Part shown: piece after piece, positions 24,111-33,258 of the stretch
Layout: every line of letters starts with the position of its first letter
Position numbering within the stretch: the first letter of the stretch is position 1
Source of the DNA: Humibacillus xanthopallidus
Lineage (GTDB): Bacteria > Actinomycetota > Actinomycetes > Actinomycetales > Dermatophilaceae
Assembly: GCF_006716675.1 (NCBI RefSeq)
Contig: NZ_VFPM01000001.1
Span: 310,001 to 374,000 of the forward strand
Length of the DNA stretch: 64,000 nucleotides
Direction: 5' to 3'
The notes under the pieces: generated by a model
Told to the model about the DNA's origin: nothing
The model's input: the letters and a program-made list of their open reading frames with translations, nothing else
Database searches by the model: none
Translations under genes and position numbers: made by a program

Positions 24111-25952
24111 TCAGGTGTGCCAGGTGACGCCGTGGGCGGTGACGGTTGCGGTGAGGTTGCGGCGGTGGACCTCGGTGTGGTGTCTCGGGCACAGCAGGGC
24201 CGCGTTGAGCAGGTCGGTCGGGCCGCCGAGGGCCCAGTGGGTGACGTGGTGGGCGTCGCACCAGCTCGGGGGCATGGTGCAGCCCTGCCAGCTGCAGCCC
24301 TTGTCGCGCACGCCGAGGGCGAGGCGTTGGGAGCGGGTGAAGAGGCGTTTGCGGTGGCCGACGTCGAGGGGTTTGCTGTCGCCGCCGAGGACCATGGGGA
24401 TGATCTGGGCGTCGCAGGCCATGCGGCGCACCACGCCCGGTGACAGGACGTCGCCGCTGAGGGTGATCCCGGTGCCGGTCCCGGTGCGGGTGCCGGTGCC
24501 GGTGCTGGTGCTGGTGCTGGTGCTGGTGCTGGTGCTGGTGGGGGGCTTGCGGCGGAACGGCTGGGGGATGTCGTCGGGGGTGTCGTGGGGGGTGTCGTGG
24601 CCGAGGTCGTCGCTGAGGTTGGTGAGGAGGGTGTCGAGGTCGATGAGGACGACGACCTTGGCCTTGTCGGTGGTGGGGACCCGGTCGGCGGAGGCGACGC
24701 CGCGCTGGAGCATGGCGAGCAGGGCGTCCATCCGGCGGCGGGCGGGGGTGCGGTCGTCGGCGGTGATGGTGTGGCCGTGTTCGTCTCTCTCGGGGCGGGG
24801 GAGGGAGAGGGGGTCGATGGCGGACTTGAGGATGGCGGCGCCTTCGGGGTCGAGGGTGCCGCGCAGGCCGACCATGCCGGTGGCGTTGGGTGGGGTGAAC
24901 CACAGCCCGCGCGCGGTGCGGCGGCGGTGGTCGAGGTCGTCCTGGTCGCGGGGTGGTGTGATCTGTTCGGTGTGGTGGCGCACGAGCCGGGCGAGCTCCT
25001 CGGGGCGGAGCTGGCGGGCTTGGTCGGTGAGGTCGGCGAGGGCGGTGGTGAGGTCGCCATCGTCGGCGACCGGGGCGGTGCGGGTGTGGAAGTCGAGGAT
25101 CTGGGCGGCGTTGCCGGCGGTGACCTGCCCGGTGGTGACGAGCAGGCGCAGGCGCGCCCAGCGGGGGTCGGTCAGGGCGGTGCCGACGGTGACGAGGGCT
25201 TTGGCCTGCCCGGCGGTGAGGGAGGCGTCGTGGCGGCGGAGCCAGTCGACCCGTGAGAGTCCGTCCGGAGCCTCGGTGCCGCGGGAGACCAGCTCGGAGA
25301 CGATGCCGACGAGGGTGACCTCGAGGGTGGCGCGCTGCGCGGCGACCCGCTCGGCCGCGGCCGCGAGGTCGGTGTCGGCGTGAGCCACCAGGGACCGGCC
25401 GACGACCGCGTCGAGCTGCACAGCCTGCTGGGCGTCGGCGCGGCTACGGTCGCTCTCCCAGGTTGCGGCGCGGGCTGCGGTGGCCTCGATCCACTCCGGG
25501 TCGTCGACCATCGCGAGCCACTCCGTCTCCGAGAGGGGCTCGAGCCCTTGCGGGTCGATCGCGTCCAGCACCTCCACAGGCACCCCGGACCACGGCCCCC
25601 GCGGCGAGGTCACCGGCCGCACCTGCGGCGCGACCCGACGGCTCGGCCCGCGCCGCGACGTCCCCGTCGATCCTTGGGACGGCCCCGGCTCTGCCGGGCC
25701 GCTCGTGGTCCTGCCCCACTCGGCCCACACGCCCGCCCCGTCAGCCTCCGCGGGTGCAGTCGTCACAGACGGTCGCGACGGGCCCGACGCGGTCGCGGAG
25801 GACGCGTCGGGCGCGGACGGGCCGGACGGCATACCGCCCGTGAGGCGCTGCCAGAAGTCGCTCGCGGACGTGCCGCCGCTGGAACGCTGCCGCGTCTCCA
25901 GGTCGGCGAGCCGGCTCCTCAGGAGCTCGAGCACGTCTGCGTTCTCTGCCAT
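24111..25952 (-). CDS. DUF222/HNH endonuclease (13E12-repeat family)
   Basis: The 613-residue protein has a variable N-terminus (1-150, Pro/Ser rich) and a DUF222 helical region (about 170-430, with VDWLRRHDASLTAGQAKALV). The C-terminal HNH nuclease domain contains CSWQGCTMPPSWCDAHHVTHW...LLCPRHHTEVH, with all zinc and catalytic His/Asn positions present. Such genes are multi-copy in many actinobacteria, and the family includes the REP13E12 elements of M. tuberculosis. A Thr-Ser/Thr-Gly dipeptide run (about residues 470-492) links the two halves and is encoded by a six-base tandem repeat. Direct repeats flank the gene. The ATG lies 6 nt after TAGTGT. Biological role unknown. Confidence 0.9.
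   Translation of the reverse strand: MAENADVLELLRSRLADLETRQRSSGGTSASDFWQRLTGGMPSGPSAPDASSATASGPSRPSVTTAPAEADGAGVWAEWGRTTSGPAEPGPSQGSTGTSRRGPSRRVAPQVRPVTSPRGPWSGVPVEVLDAIDPQGLEPLSETEWLAMVDDPEWIEATAARAATWESDRSRADAQQAVQLDAVVGRSLVAHADTDLAAAAERVAAQRATLEVTLVGIVSELVSRGTEAPDGLSRVDWLRRHDASLTAGQAKALVTVGTALTDPRWARLRLLVTTGQVTAGNAAQILDFHTRTAPVADDGDLTTALADLTDQARQLRPEELARLVRHHTEQITPPRDQDDLDHRRRTARGLWFTPPNATGMVGLRGTLDPEGAAILKSAIDPLSLPRPERDEHGHTITADDRTPARRRMDALLAMLQRGVASADRVPTTDKAKVVVLIDLDTLLTNLSDDLGHDTPHDTPDDIPQPFRRKPPTSTSTSTSTSTSTGTGTRTGTGTGITLSGDVLSPGVVRRMACDAQIIPMVLGGDSKPLDVGHRKRLFTRSQRLALGVRDKGCSWQGCTMPPSWCDAHHVTHWALGGPTDLLNAALLCPRHHTEVHRRNLTATVTAHGVTWHT
24474..24540. repeat. Six-base microsatellite within the DUF222/HNH gene
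   Basis: On the plus strand, units GGTGCT and related GGTGCC/GGTGCG/GGTCCC variants repeat without interruption and encode alternating Thr-Ser and Thr-Gly. At least six exact GGTGCT-type units lie at 24503-24540. The pure units are next to degenerate ones, as expected for slippage followed by decay. Confidence 0.85.
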
Positions 25953-25958
25953 GAAACG

Positions 25959-25964
25959 ACACTA
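25959..25964 (-). promoter_or_regulatory. Leaderless -10 box of the DUF222/HNH gene
   Basis: TAGTGT on the minus strand lies 6 nt before the ATG. Confidence 0.55.
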
Positions 25965-26429
25965 GAGGCGACCACCGACAGTGCCCGTTCCGCCAACGCA
26001 CGACAGGTGTGCGTCGGGTTGATGGTTCTCGGTTCGGCCCGGCCAGAGGGGTGTTCGCAGCTGACCTGGCGCAGGGTGCGTAGCTCATGTGACCAGGTCG
26101 GCTGCTCGCTCGTCGAGGTGCAGTCCTTGGACTGCCCTGGCGATGGCTGGGTGTTGCCGCGTCACGGGCGTCAACCGAGTGTTCGAGCGTGACTGGGGTC
26201 GGCGAGGGACGCTCTTGGCGTAGGAGCATCTCCGCGTCAACCAACGCGCACGACCCGCCCAGGGCCCGGGAACAGGCGCGGCCGGCGTCACCGAGAGGGC
26301 CATCGAGGGATGCGGCGACTCACGATCGGCGCAGGGTGGACCTGCGCTCACTCATGGACCGACACGTCCATGACTCACAACCGTCCCGCTCCACACCGGC
26401 GCGGGCCGGGCGACCCGGCGCGGCCGCGC
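25965..26429. other. Gene-free stretch between the DUF222/HNH gene and the histidine kinase gene
   Basis: No convincing gene in either strand: the open frames present lack recognisable domains and ribosome sites. The only structure I can support is the right copy of the direct repeat at 26041-26079. The rest looks like diverged or decayed sequence. Confidence 0.5.
26041..26079 (+). repeat. Right copy of the direct repeat flanking the DUF222/HNH gene
   Basis: GGCCAGAGG, 17 bases, TGGCGCAGGGTGC. It matches the copy at 23972-24011. Confidence 0.6.
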
Positions 26430-27458
26430 TCAGTCGGTCTCGGCCTCGGAGAGGAAGAGGGCGAAGCGGGCGGGCTGGGCCTGCACGAGGTCGAGCCGGC
26501 CGCCGTTGGACTCGGCGAGGTCGCGGGCGAGGGCGAGGCCGAGGCCGGTGCTGCCGCCCGCGCCACTGCTCACCGACCGCTCGAAGATGTGCGGCGCCAT
26601 GGCCGAGGGCACGCCGTCGCCCTGGTCGCTGACCTCGACGACGACGGAGGGCCCGGAGCGGCGCGCGTGCACGTCGACCGTGCCGCGCCCGTGCACGAGG
26701 GAGTTCTCGAGCAGGGTCGAGAGCACCTGCGAGAGCGCGACGGGGGTGGAGCGTACGAAGAGTCCCCGCTCGCCCCTGACCCGCACCGACCGCCGGGCCT
26801 GCTCGAAAGCCGGCTGCCACTCCCGCTGCAGCGCGGCGATGACGGAGTCGAGAGACACGGCCGGGGCCGGCCCGCCCGACCCCCGTGTGCGACCGAGGAG
26901 GTCGTCGACGACCCGCGTGAGGCGCTCGACCTGGGCGATGGCGATGTTCGCCTCCTCCTTGACGACGTCGGCGTCGTCGGTGAGCGAGATCTCCTCGAGG
27001 CGCATGAGCAGGGCCGTGAGCGGGGTGCGCAGCTGGTGCGAGGCGTCGGAGGCGAAGTCGCGCTCGGCAGCGAGCGACTTCGTCATGTCGTGGGCGCGGC
27101 GGGTCATGACCTCCGAGACCGTGTCGATCTCGGCGATGTCGGAGCGCACGGGGGCGAGGCGCGCCTCCCCCGCAGCCAGCCGCTTGGCGACGGCGACGAG
27201 GTCCTGCGACGCTCGCTCGATGTGCGCGCGCGTCCCTGTCGTCGCCAGGTGACCGGCGAGCACACCGAGCAATCCCGCCCCGATCATGACGGCCGCGAAG
27301 CGCGCCACCCCCGTCGTCGGGTCGGCCGTCAGCCATTCCGCGACGACCGAGGCTCGGGTGGTCAGGACCCACCACACGACGCCCGTCGCGAGCACCGCCG
27401 CGACCACCGCGCAGACGAGCGCACTGGTGAAGGAGGTGCGCGCCAGCAGCCGGCGCAC
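26430..27458 (-). CDS. Sensor histidine kinase
   Basis: The 342-residue kinase has two membrane helices near residues 10-32 and 52-72 enclosing a very short extracytoplasmic loop of about 20 residues. A HAMP-like linker follows, then a HisKA domain with the phospho-acceptor His141 in FASDASHQLRTPLTAL. The HATPase region carries the N box LLENSLVHG, DQGDGVP and GSTGLGLALARDLAESNGG. The tiny sensor loop suggests intramembrane or envelope-stress sensing. It starts 2 bases after the response regulator stop, so the pair is co-transcribed. The stimulus is unknown. Confidence 0.93.
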   Translation of the reverse strand: MRRLLARTSFTSALVCAVVAAVLATGVVWWVLTTRASVVAEWLTADPTTGVARFAAVMIGAGLLGVLAGHLATTGTRAHIERASQDLVAVAKRLAAGEARLAPVRSDIAEIDTVSEVMTRRAHDMTKSLAAERDFASDASHQLRTPLTALLMRLEEISLTDDADVVKEEANIAIAQVERLTRVVDDLLGRTRGSGGPAPAVSLDSVIAALQREWQPAFEQARRSVRVRGERGLFVRSTPVALSQVLSTLLENSLVHGRGTVDVHARRSGPSVVVEVSDQGDGVPSAMAPHIFERSVSSGAGGSTGLGLALARDLAESNGGRLDLVQAQPARFALFLSEAETD

Positions 27459-27460
27459 GG

Positions 27461-28138
<678 letters not shown>

Positions 28139-28303
28139 GTCACCGTCCTCGTTCCATCGCACATCCGTCGCCCCCGACGCGTCGAAGCCTATCCACAAGG
28201 CCCGCGGGCGCACGTCGTGGCAGCCCCCAGCGCCGGGGCCGGTCGGTGTCGGCGACGCTCGCCGAGCGGACGCCCGACGAGCAGACGCTCGCCGAACGGG
28301 GCC

Positions 28304-29107
28304 TCACCGACCGGGCCAGACCGGCGTGCGCTTCTCCGCGAAGGCCGCGACCCCCTCGCGCCGGTCACCGGAGAAGGCAGTGGCCCGCCAGCACGCGTCC
28401 TCGACCTCCAGCCCGGTCGCGAGGTCGACGTCGGCGCCGAGGCGCATGGCCCGCTTGGCGTTGCGCAGCCCGACCGGCGAGTTCGCGGCGATCGCCCCGG
28501 CGAGCTCGAGCGCACGCGCCCGGGCCGTGCCCGCAGGCACCACCTCGTCGACGGCGCCGAGCTCGAGCGCGGCCGCGGCGCCGAGCCGCTCGGCCGTGAA
28601 GATCGCCCGGGCCGCGCGCGACCAGCCCACCCGCCGCACGAGCAGCTGGGTGCCCCCGCCACCGGGGATGACGCCGACGCTGACCTCCGGCAGCCCGACG
28701 AGGGCGCCCTCGCCCGCGATGACGAGGTCGCACGACAGCGCGAGCTCGAAGCCTCCGCCGAGCGCGAAACCGTCGACGGCCGCGATCGCGGGCACCGGCA
28801 GCGCCAGCACCCCGCCGTATGCCGCCCGCGCCACCGGCCGCTGCTCCATGAGGTCGGCGTCGGTGAAGGAGTTGCGCTCCTTGAGGTCGGCTCCGACGCA
28901 GAACGCGCGGTCGTGGCTGGAGCTCAGCACGACGCAGCGCACCGAGTCGTCGGCCGCCACCTGGGCGGTGGCCGCCGCGATGGCCTGGGCCATCGCGGTG
29001 GACACCGCGTTCATCGCCTCGGGACGGTCGAGCACGATCTCGGCCACGTGCTCGAGACCGGGCACCTCGAATCGGTCGACGCGCACGAGGGCGGGGCGGG
29101 GCGGCAT
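28304..29107 (-). CDS. Enoyl-CoA hydratase/isomerase family protein
   Basis: The 267-residue crotonase-fold protein has the oxyanion-hole segments AFCVGADLKE and ALGGGFELALSCDLVIAGEGALVGLPE. The second catalytic Glu lies in LPEVSVGVIPGGGGT, as in hydratases. LGAVDEVVP and AEKRTPVWPGR complete the family pattern. It should hydrate 2-enoyl-CoA in fatty or branched-chain acid breakdown. A methylglutaconyl-CoA hydratase role is possible given the liu-like genes at 39-41 kb, but this is not demonstrated. ATG 29107 has AAGGAG six bases upstream. Confidence 0.9.
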   Translation of the reverse strand: MPPRPALVRVDRFEVPGLEHVAEIVLDRPEAMNAVSTAMAQAIAAATAQVAADDSVRCVVLSSSHDRAFCVGADLKERNSFTDADLMEQRPVARAAYGGVLALPVPAIAAVDGFALGGGFELALSCDLVIAGEGALVGLPEVSVGVIPGGGGTQLLVRRVGWSRAARAIFTAERLGAAAALELGAVDEVVPAGTARARALELAGAIAANSPVGLRNAKRAMRLGADVDLATGLEVEDACWRATAFSGDRREGVAAFAEKRTPVWPGR

Positions 29108-29148
29108 ACGGGCTCCTTGGTCTGCGCCCGAGAGGGCGGGTGGGTGGG

Positions 29149-30330
29149 TCAGGTGGTGCCGCGGCCGGCGCTCGAGGCGCGCCGCAGCACCGAGGGGGTG
29201 ACGGCGCCGACGCCGCGCAGCACGCGGCGGCGCTGCCCGGTGAGGACGAAGCCCGACATGCTCGCGAGCTCGCGGGCCATCGGCGCGTCGACGAGCACGG
29301 AGCCCGCTCCGGCGACGGCGGTGAGGCGCGACGCCCGGTTGACCGTGGTGCCGAAGACGTCGCCGAGGCGCGAGATGATCGGCCCGCGGGCCATGCCGCA
29401 CCGCACGTCGGGGAGCACGTCGTCCTCGGTCATCGTGTCGACGAGGTCGAGCGCGATGGCGGCGGCCGGCGCTGCGCCGACGGTCGTGAAGAGCACCTCG
29501 TCGCCGACCGTCTTGATGAGGCGCCCGCCGTGGGCGGTGATGACGTCGGCCGACAGGGCCTCGAAGCGCGAGACGAGCCGGGCGAGGTCGCGCTCCGACA
29601 GGCGGCGCACGAGCGCCGTGAAGTTGACGAGGTCGGCGAAGCCGACGGAGCGCATCTTCGTCAGGCCGAAGGACTCCGGGTCGGCGTCGGCCATCATGCG
29701 CGAGACCGTCGCCGACAGGTGCCGTCGCCACGCGTAGACGAGCAGCGGCTCGAGGCGGTCGGTCAGCTCGGCGAGGCGGCGCGCCGTCTCCGCCGCCGTC
29801 TCGACGCCGGGCACCGATCGTGACTCCGGGGACTCCGGGGACTCCGGGGACTCCGGGGACTCCGGGGACTCCTGCGACTCCGGCGACTCCGGCGACTCCG
29901 GCGACTCCGGCGACTCGGCACCGTCCGCCGCGACAGCCAGCTCGGCCGGTGCCCCGTGCTCGGCCTCGATGCGCAGCGTCGCCTCCGCCTCGACGGCCTC
30001 GGCGATGAGCTGCGACTGCCAGCCGGCGAGACGGTCGGCCGACCGCGCGAACGCGCGGGTCATCGCGAGCGCCGTCGGCTCGTCGAGCAGCCCCTCCCGG
30101 ACGATGCCGGCGACGGTCGCGAGCGCCTGCTGGTCGGCCTCGGTGAACAGCTCGTCGTCGGTGTCGACGACGGGGAAGCCCAGGGCGTGCCAGAATTTGC
30201 GCGCCGACAGGAGCGACACCTCGGCTCCACGGCTCACGTCGCGCCGCCGGAGCACGCGGGGCTGGCCGAGCAGCTGCTCGGTGAAGTCCTGCCCAGCCCG
30301 GTCGGCTGGATCTGAGCCCGGGGCGGTCAT
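29149..30330 (-). CDS. Class III adenylate cyclase with (Ser-Pro-Glu)n linker
   Basis: The 393-residue protein has an N-terminal helical regulatory domain (about 20-130, with LLSARKFWHALGFPVVDTDDELFTEAD), like the one in M. tuberculosis Rv1264 and Streptomyces CyaA. The C-terminal catalytic domain carries the metal-site Asp in VGFADLVNFTAL, substrate Lys and Asp in GGRLIKTVGDEVLF, and transition-state Asn/Arg in GTTVNRASRL. All key residues are present, so it should make cAMP. Between the domains (about 138-170) lies a run of Ser-Pro-Glu triplets encoded by a nine-base tandem repeat. ATG 30330 is preferred because CATGAT lies 7 nt upstream; ATG 30342 would overlap that box. Confidence 0.92.
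   Translation of the reverse strand: MTAPGSDPADRAGQDFTEQLLGQPRVLRRRDVSRGAEVSLLSARKFWHALGFPVVDTDDELFTEADQQALATVAGIVREGLLDEPTALAMTRAFARSADRLAGWQSQLIAEAVEAEATLRIEAEHGAPAELAVAADGAESPESPESPESPESQESPESPESPESPESPESRSVPGVETAAETARRLAELTDRLEPLLVYAWRRHLSATVSRMMADADPESFGLTKMRSVGFADLVNFTALVRRLSERDLARLVSRFEALSADVITAHGGRLIKTVGDEVLFTTVGAAPAAAIALDLVDTMTEDDVLPDVRCGMARGPIISRLGDVFGTTVNRASRLTAVAGAGSVLVDAPMARELASMSGFVLTGQRRRVLRGVGAVTPSVLRRASSAGRGTT
29822..29920. repeat. Nine-base minisatellite in the adenylate cyclase linker
   Basis: Eleven consecutive nine-base units: five GACTCCGGG, one GACTCCTGC, four GACTCCGGC and a terminal GACTCGGCA. They encode Ser-Pro-Glu triplets on the minus strand with one Gln variant. 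Copy-number change keeps frame and would lengthen or shorten the linker. Confidence 0.95.
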
Positions 30331-30337
30331 GGCTCCG

Positions 30338-30343
30338 ATCATG
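30338..30343 (-). promoter_or_regulatory. Leaderless -10 box of the adenylate cyclase gene
   Basis: CATGAT on the minus strand lies 7 nt before ATG 30330. Confidence 0.45.
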
Positions 30344-30375
30344 CCAGCCGCCCGGTCAGGCGCATCACGGGATCA

Positions 30376-31284
30376 TCAGGGCCGGCGCACGTGCACGACG
30401 TCACCCGCCGCGAAGGTGCGGCGCCCGCTCGGGGTGACGACGACGAGGCCGCCGTCGCGGTCGATGTCGACGGCCTCGCCGACCGCTTCCACACCGCCCG
30501 GCAGGTGCACCCGCACCCGCGCACCCACGGTGGCGCACGCGGACACGTAGGCCGCGCGGGTCGACTCGTCCACCGCCCCGACGGCGGGAGACCCACCTGA
30601 GGTCGTGCCCTCGAGGCCTCGCAGCAGCGCGGCGAGCTCGCGCAGGTAGGCGACGACGACGTCCTCACGCCGCACCGTCGCGCCGGCGAGGGCGAGGGAG
30701 GTCGCCGTGTCGACGGGCAGCTCGTCGCGCGACTGGTCGACGTTGACCCCGGTGCCGACGACCACGACGTATGCCGTGTCGTGAGCTCCCGGCCGCTCCG
30801 ACGGCAGGGGGACGAGCTCGCAGAGGATGCCGCTCACCTTGCGGTCCTCGTCGTCGCCGAGAAGGACGTCGTTGGGCCACTTGAGGCGCGGGTCGAGCTC
30901 GTGGCCAGCCGCCCGGCTGACCGTCCGCAGCGCCCGCGACAGGGCGAGCCCCGCGAGCAGCGGCAGCCACCCGGCCACGGCGGGCTCCGTCACCGGCACG
31001 GCGCAGGACACGGCCACGGAGGCCCGGTCCGGCACCTCCCAGACCCGACCGAGACGCCCGCGGCCGCCGGTCTGGTGGTCGGTCAGCACCACCCACCAGA
31101 GGCAACCGTCGCGCGCACCCGGGGCGGCGGCATACGGACCGGTAGGGGTGGCGGCACGGGTGACGAGCTCGCGCAGCCGGGTGTTGGTGGAGGCCAGCGC
31201 AGCATGGAACTCGACGCCGCGCCACGGCTGCCCCGACGTGACCAACCCCGCACCGACGATCTCCGCGTCAAGCGAATCGCGCAC
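30376..31284 (-). CDS. birA: Biotin-[acetyl-CoA-carboxylase] ligase
   Basis: The 302-residue ligase activates biotin with ATP and attaches it to the carboxylase carrier lysine. Signature segments are TDHQTGGRGRLGRVWEVP (biotinyl-AMP loop), LKWPNDVLLGDDEDRKVSGILCE and VVVGTGVNVD, with a C-terminal SH3-like domain (VGEAVDIDRDGGLVV). There is no N-terminal helix-turn-helix, so it is a ligase only, not a repressor. The GTG at 31284 lies 7 nt after TAGTCT, part of a promoter shared head to head with the carboxylase beta gene. Its likely targets are the AccA subunit at 47-49 kb and similar proteins. Confidence 0.95.
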   Translation of the reverse strand: MRDSLDAEIVGAGLVTSGQPWRGVEFHAALASTNTRLRELVTRAATPTGPYAAAPGARDGCLWWVVLTDHQTGGRGRLGRVWEVPDRASVAVSCAVPVTEPAVAGWLPLLAGLALSRALRTVSRAAGHELDPRLKWPNDVLLGDDEDRKVSGILCELVPLPSERPGAHDTAYVVVVGTGVNVDQSRDELPVDTATSLALAGATVRREDVVVAYLRELAALLRGLEGTTSGGSPAVGAVDESTRAAYVSACATVGARVRVHLPGGVEAVGEAVDIDRDGGLVVVTPSGRRTFAAGDVVHVRRP

Positions 31285-31291
31285 GTCGCCA

Positions 31292-31301
31292 AGACTAGAG
31301 T
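31292..31301. promoter_or_regulatory. Overlapping bidirectional -10 elements for birA and accD5
   Basis: The decamer AGACTAGAGT holds TAGAGT on the plus strand (31296-31301, 6 nt before ATG 31308). It also holds TAGTCT on the minus strand (complement of 31292-31297, 7 nt before GTG 31284). The two -10 boxes share the central TA, and both transcripts would be leaderless. Confidence 0.65.
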
Positions 31302-31307
31302 GCGGCC

Positions 31308-32939
31308 ATGGCACCCGATCAGGCACTCGCTGCCGCCCAGACGGCCGATCGCACCGACCTCGACCTGACGACCACGGCGGGCAAGCTCGCCGACCTCAAG
31401 CGTCGCGTGGCCGAGGTGGCCAACGCAGGCTCCGAGCGGGCCGTCGAGAAGCAGCACGCCCGCGGCAAGAAGACGGCCCGCGAGCGCATCGAGATGCTGC
31501 TCGACGAGGGCAGCTTCATCGAGATGGACAAGTACGCCCGGCACCGCAGCAACCAGTTCGGCCAGGAGGCCAAGCGGCCCTACGGCGATGGCGTCGTCAC
31601 CGGCTACGGCACCGTCGACGGGCGACAGGTCGCGATCTTCGCGCAGGACTTCACCGTCTTCGGTGGCTCCCTCGGCGAGGTCTTCGGCGAGAAGATCGTC
31701 AAGGTCATGGACTTCGCGATGAAGATCGGCTGCCCCGTCATCGGCCTCAACGACTCCGGCGGCGCCCGCATCCAGGAGGGCGTCGTCTCGCTCGGGCTCT
31801 ACGGCGAGATCTTCCGCCGCAACGTGCACGCCTCTGGGGTCATCCCGCAGATCTCGCTCATCATGGGCCCGTGCGCCGGCGGTGCCGTCTACTCGCCCGC
31901 CATCACCGACTTCACGGTCATGGTCGACAAGACCTCGCACATGTTCATCACCGGCCCCGACGTCATCAAGACCGTCACGGGTGAGGACGTCGGCTTCGAG
32001 GAGCTCGGCGGCGCGCAGGCGCACAACACCCGCTCCGGTGTCGCGCACTACATGGGCAGCGACGAGCAGGACGCTGTCGACTACGTCAAGGCGTTGCTGT
32101 CCTACCTGCCGAGCAACAACCTCGAGACGCCGCCGGCCTACGGCGAGGGCGAGGCCGACCTGTCGGTGACCGACGACGACCTCTGGCTCGACACCGCGAT
32201 CCCCGACTCGCCCAACGTGCCCTACGACATGAAGCACATCGTCGAGCACGTCGTCGACGACGGCGAGTTTCTCGAGGTGCAGCCGCTCTTCGCGCCCAAC
32301 ATCATCACCGGCTTCGCCCGCGTCGACGGCATGTCGGTCGGGGTCGTCGCCAACCAGCCCATGCAGTTCGCCGGGTGCCTCGACATCGACGCCTCCGAGA
32401 AGGCGGCTCGCTTCGTGCGCACCTGTGACTGCTTCAACGTGCCGGTCCTCACCTTCGTCGACGTGCCGGGCTTCCTCCCGGGCACCTCGCAGGAGTGGGA
32501 CGGCATCATCCGTCGCGGCGCCAAGCTCATCTACGCGTACGCCGAGGCGACCGTCCCCAAGATCACCGTCATCACGCGCAAGGCCTACGGCGGCGCCTAC
32601 GACGTCATGGGCTCCAAGCACCTCGGCGCCGACATCAACCTCGCGTGGCCGACGGGCCAGATCGCCGTCATGGGCGCGCAGGGCGCCGTCAACATCCTCT
32701 TCCGCAAGGAGCTCGCCGCCACGGCCGCCGAGGGTGGCGACGTCGAGGCCCACCGCAGCCAGCTCATCCACCACTACGAGGAGACGCTGGCCAACCCCTA
32801 CATCGCGGCCGAGCGCGGCTACATCGACACCGTCATCTCCCCGTCCAACACGCGGATGAACGTCACCCGGGCCCTGCGGGCGCTGCGCAACAAGCGCGAG
32901 TCGCTGCCACCCAAGAAGCACGGGAACATCCCGCTGTGA
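31308..32939 (+). CDS. accD5: Acyl-CoA carboxylase beta subunit, AccD5/PccB type
   Basis: The 543-residue carboxyltransferase moves CO2 from carboxybiotin to propionyl- or acetyl-CoA. It has the two-domain crotonase-like structure with [36 protein letters not shown] and, in the second half, [16 protein letters not shown] and [19 protein letters not shown]. The Asp at the specificity position in the [12 protein letters not shown] region is the type seen in PccB/AccD5. Close on its 3' side lies the epsilon subunit gene. The biotinylated alpha partner is probably the gene at 47.3-49.1 kb. Order birA-accD5-accE-maf matches M. tuberculosis Rv3279c-Rv3282. Confidence 0.96.
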   Translation: MAPDQALAAAQTADRTDLDLTTTAGKLADLKRRVAEVANAGSERAVEKQHARGKKTARERIEMLLDEGSFIEMDKYARHRSNQFGQEAKRPYGDGVVTGYGTVDGRQVAIFAQDFTVFGGSLGEVFGEKIVKVMDFAMKIGCPVIGLNDSGGARIQEGVVSLGLYGEIFRRNVHASGVIPQISLIMGPCAGGAVYSPAITDFTVMVDKTSHMFITGPDVIKTVTGEDVGFEELGGAQAHNTRSGVAHYMGSDEQDAVDYVKALLSYLPSNNLETPPAYGEGEADLSVTDDDLWLDTAIPDSPNVPYDMKHIVEHVVDDGEFLEVQPLFAPNIITGFARVDGMSVGVVANQPMQFAGCLDIDASEKAARFVRTCDCFNVPVLTFVDVPGFLPGTSQEWDGIIRRGAKLIYAYAEATVPKITVITRKAYGGAYDVMGSKHLGADINLAWPTGQIAVMGAQGAVNILFRKELAATAAEGGDVEAHRSQLIHHYEETLANPYIAAERGYIDTVISPSNTRMNVTRALRALRNKRESLPPKKHGNIPL

Positions 32940-32967
32940 CCCGGCTGTCCACGACGAGGAGGCTGCG

Positions 32968-33195
32968 GTGAGCGAGACCACGGCGCCCACGGGCGCGGCG
33001 AGCCCCACCCTGTCCGTGTCGGGCAACCCGACGCCCGAGGAGCTGGCGGCGCTCGTCGTCGTGCTCTCGGCCCTCGGCGGCGGCGACGAGTCCGACGCGG
33101 GCACGCGCCGCTCCGCCTGGGCCGACCCCGCCTGGCGCCTCGTCGGCCCGTCGACGCGGATCGGGGGGTGGCGCGCGAGCGCCCTCCCCCGCTGA
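32968..33195 (+). CDS. accE: Acyl-CoA carboxylase epsilon subunit
   Basis: The 75-residue protein has the short epsilon-subunit signature NPTPEELAALVVVLSAL near the middle and a C-terminal tail ending WRASALPR, with Trp and Arg conserved. In actinobacteria this small subunit helps the alpha and beta subunits assemble. GTG 32968 has GAGGAG seven bases upstream. It lies 28 nt after accD5 and should be co-transcribed with it. Confidence 0.92.
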   Translation: MSETTAPTGAASPTLSVSGNPTPEELAALVVVLSALGGGDESDAGTRRSAWADPAWRLVGPSTRIGGWRASALPR

Positions 33196-33244
33196 CGGGC
33201 AGCCGGCGGACGCCTGCGTTTGACGCCCGCCCCGACCGCTGCCC

Positions 33245-33250
33245 TAGGGT
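33245..33250 (+). promoter_or_regulatory. Leaderless -10 box of the PASTA kinase gene
   Basis: TAGGGT lies 8 nt before ATG 33259. Confidence 0.5.
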
Positions 33251-33258
33251 TGTCCGTC

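Noticed and set aside
25741..26351. Minus-strand frames upstream of the DUF222 gene as a hidden gene
   Set aside because: No domain, no ribosome site or -10 box, and composition shifts with each frame; treated as non-coding.
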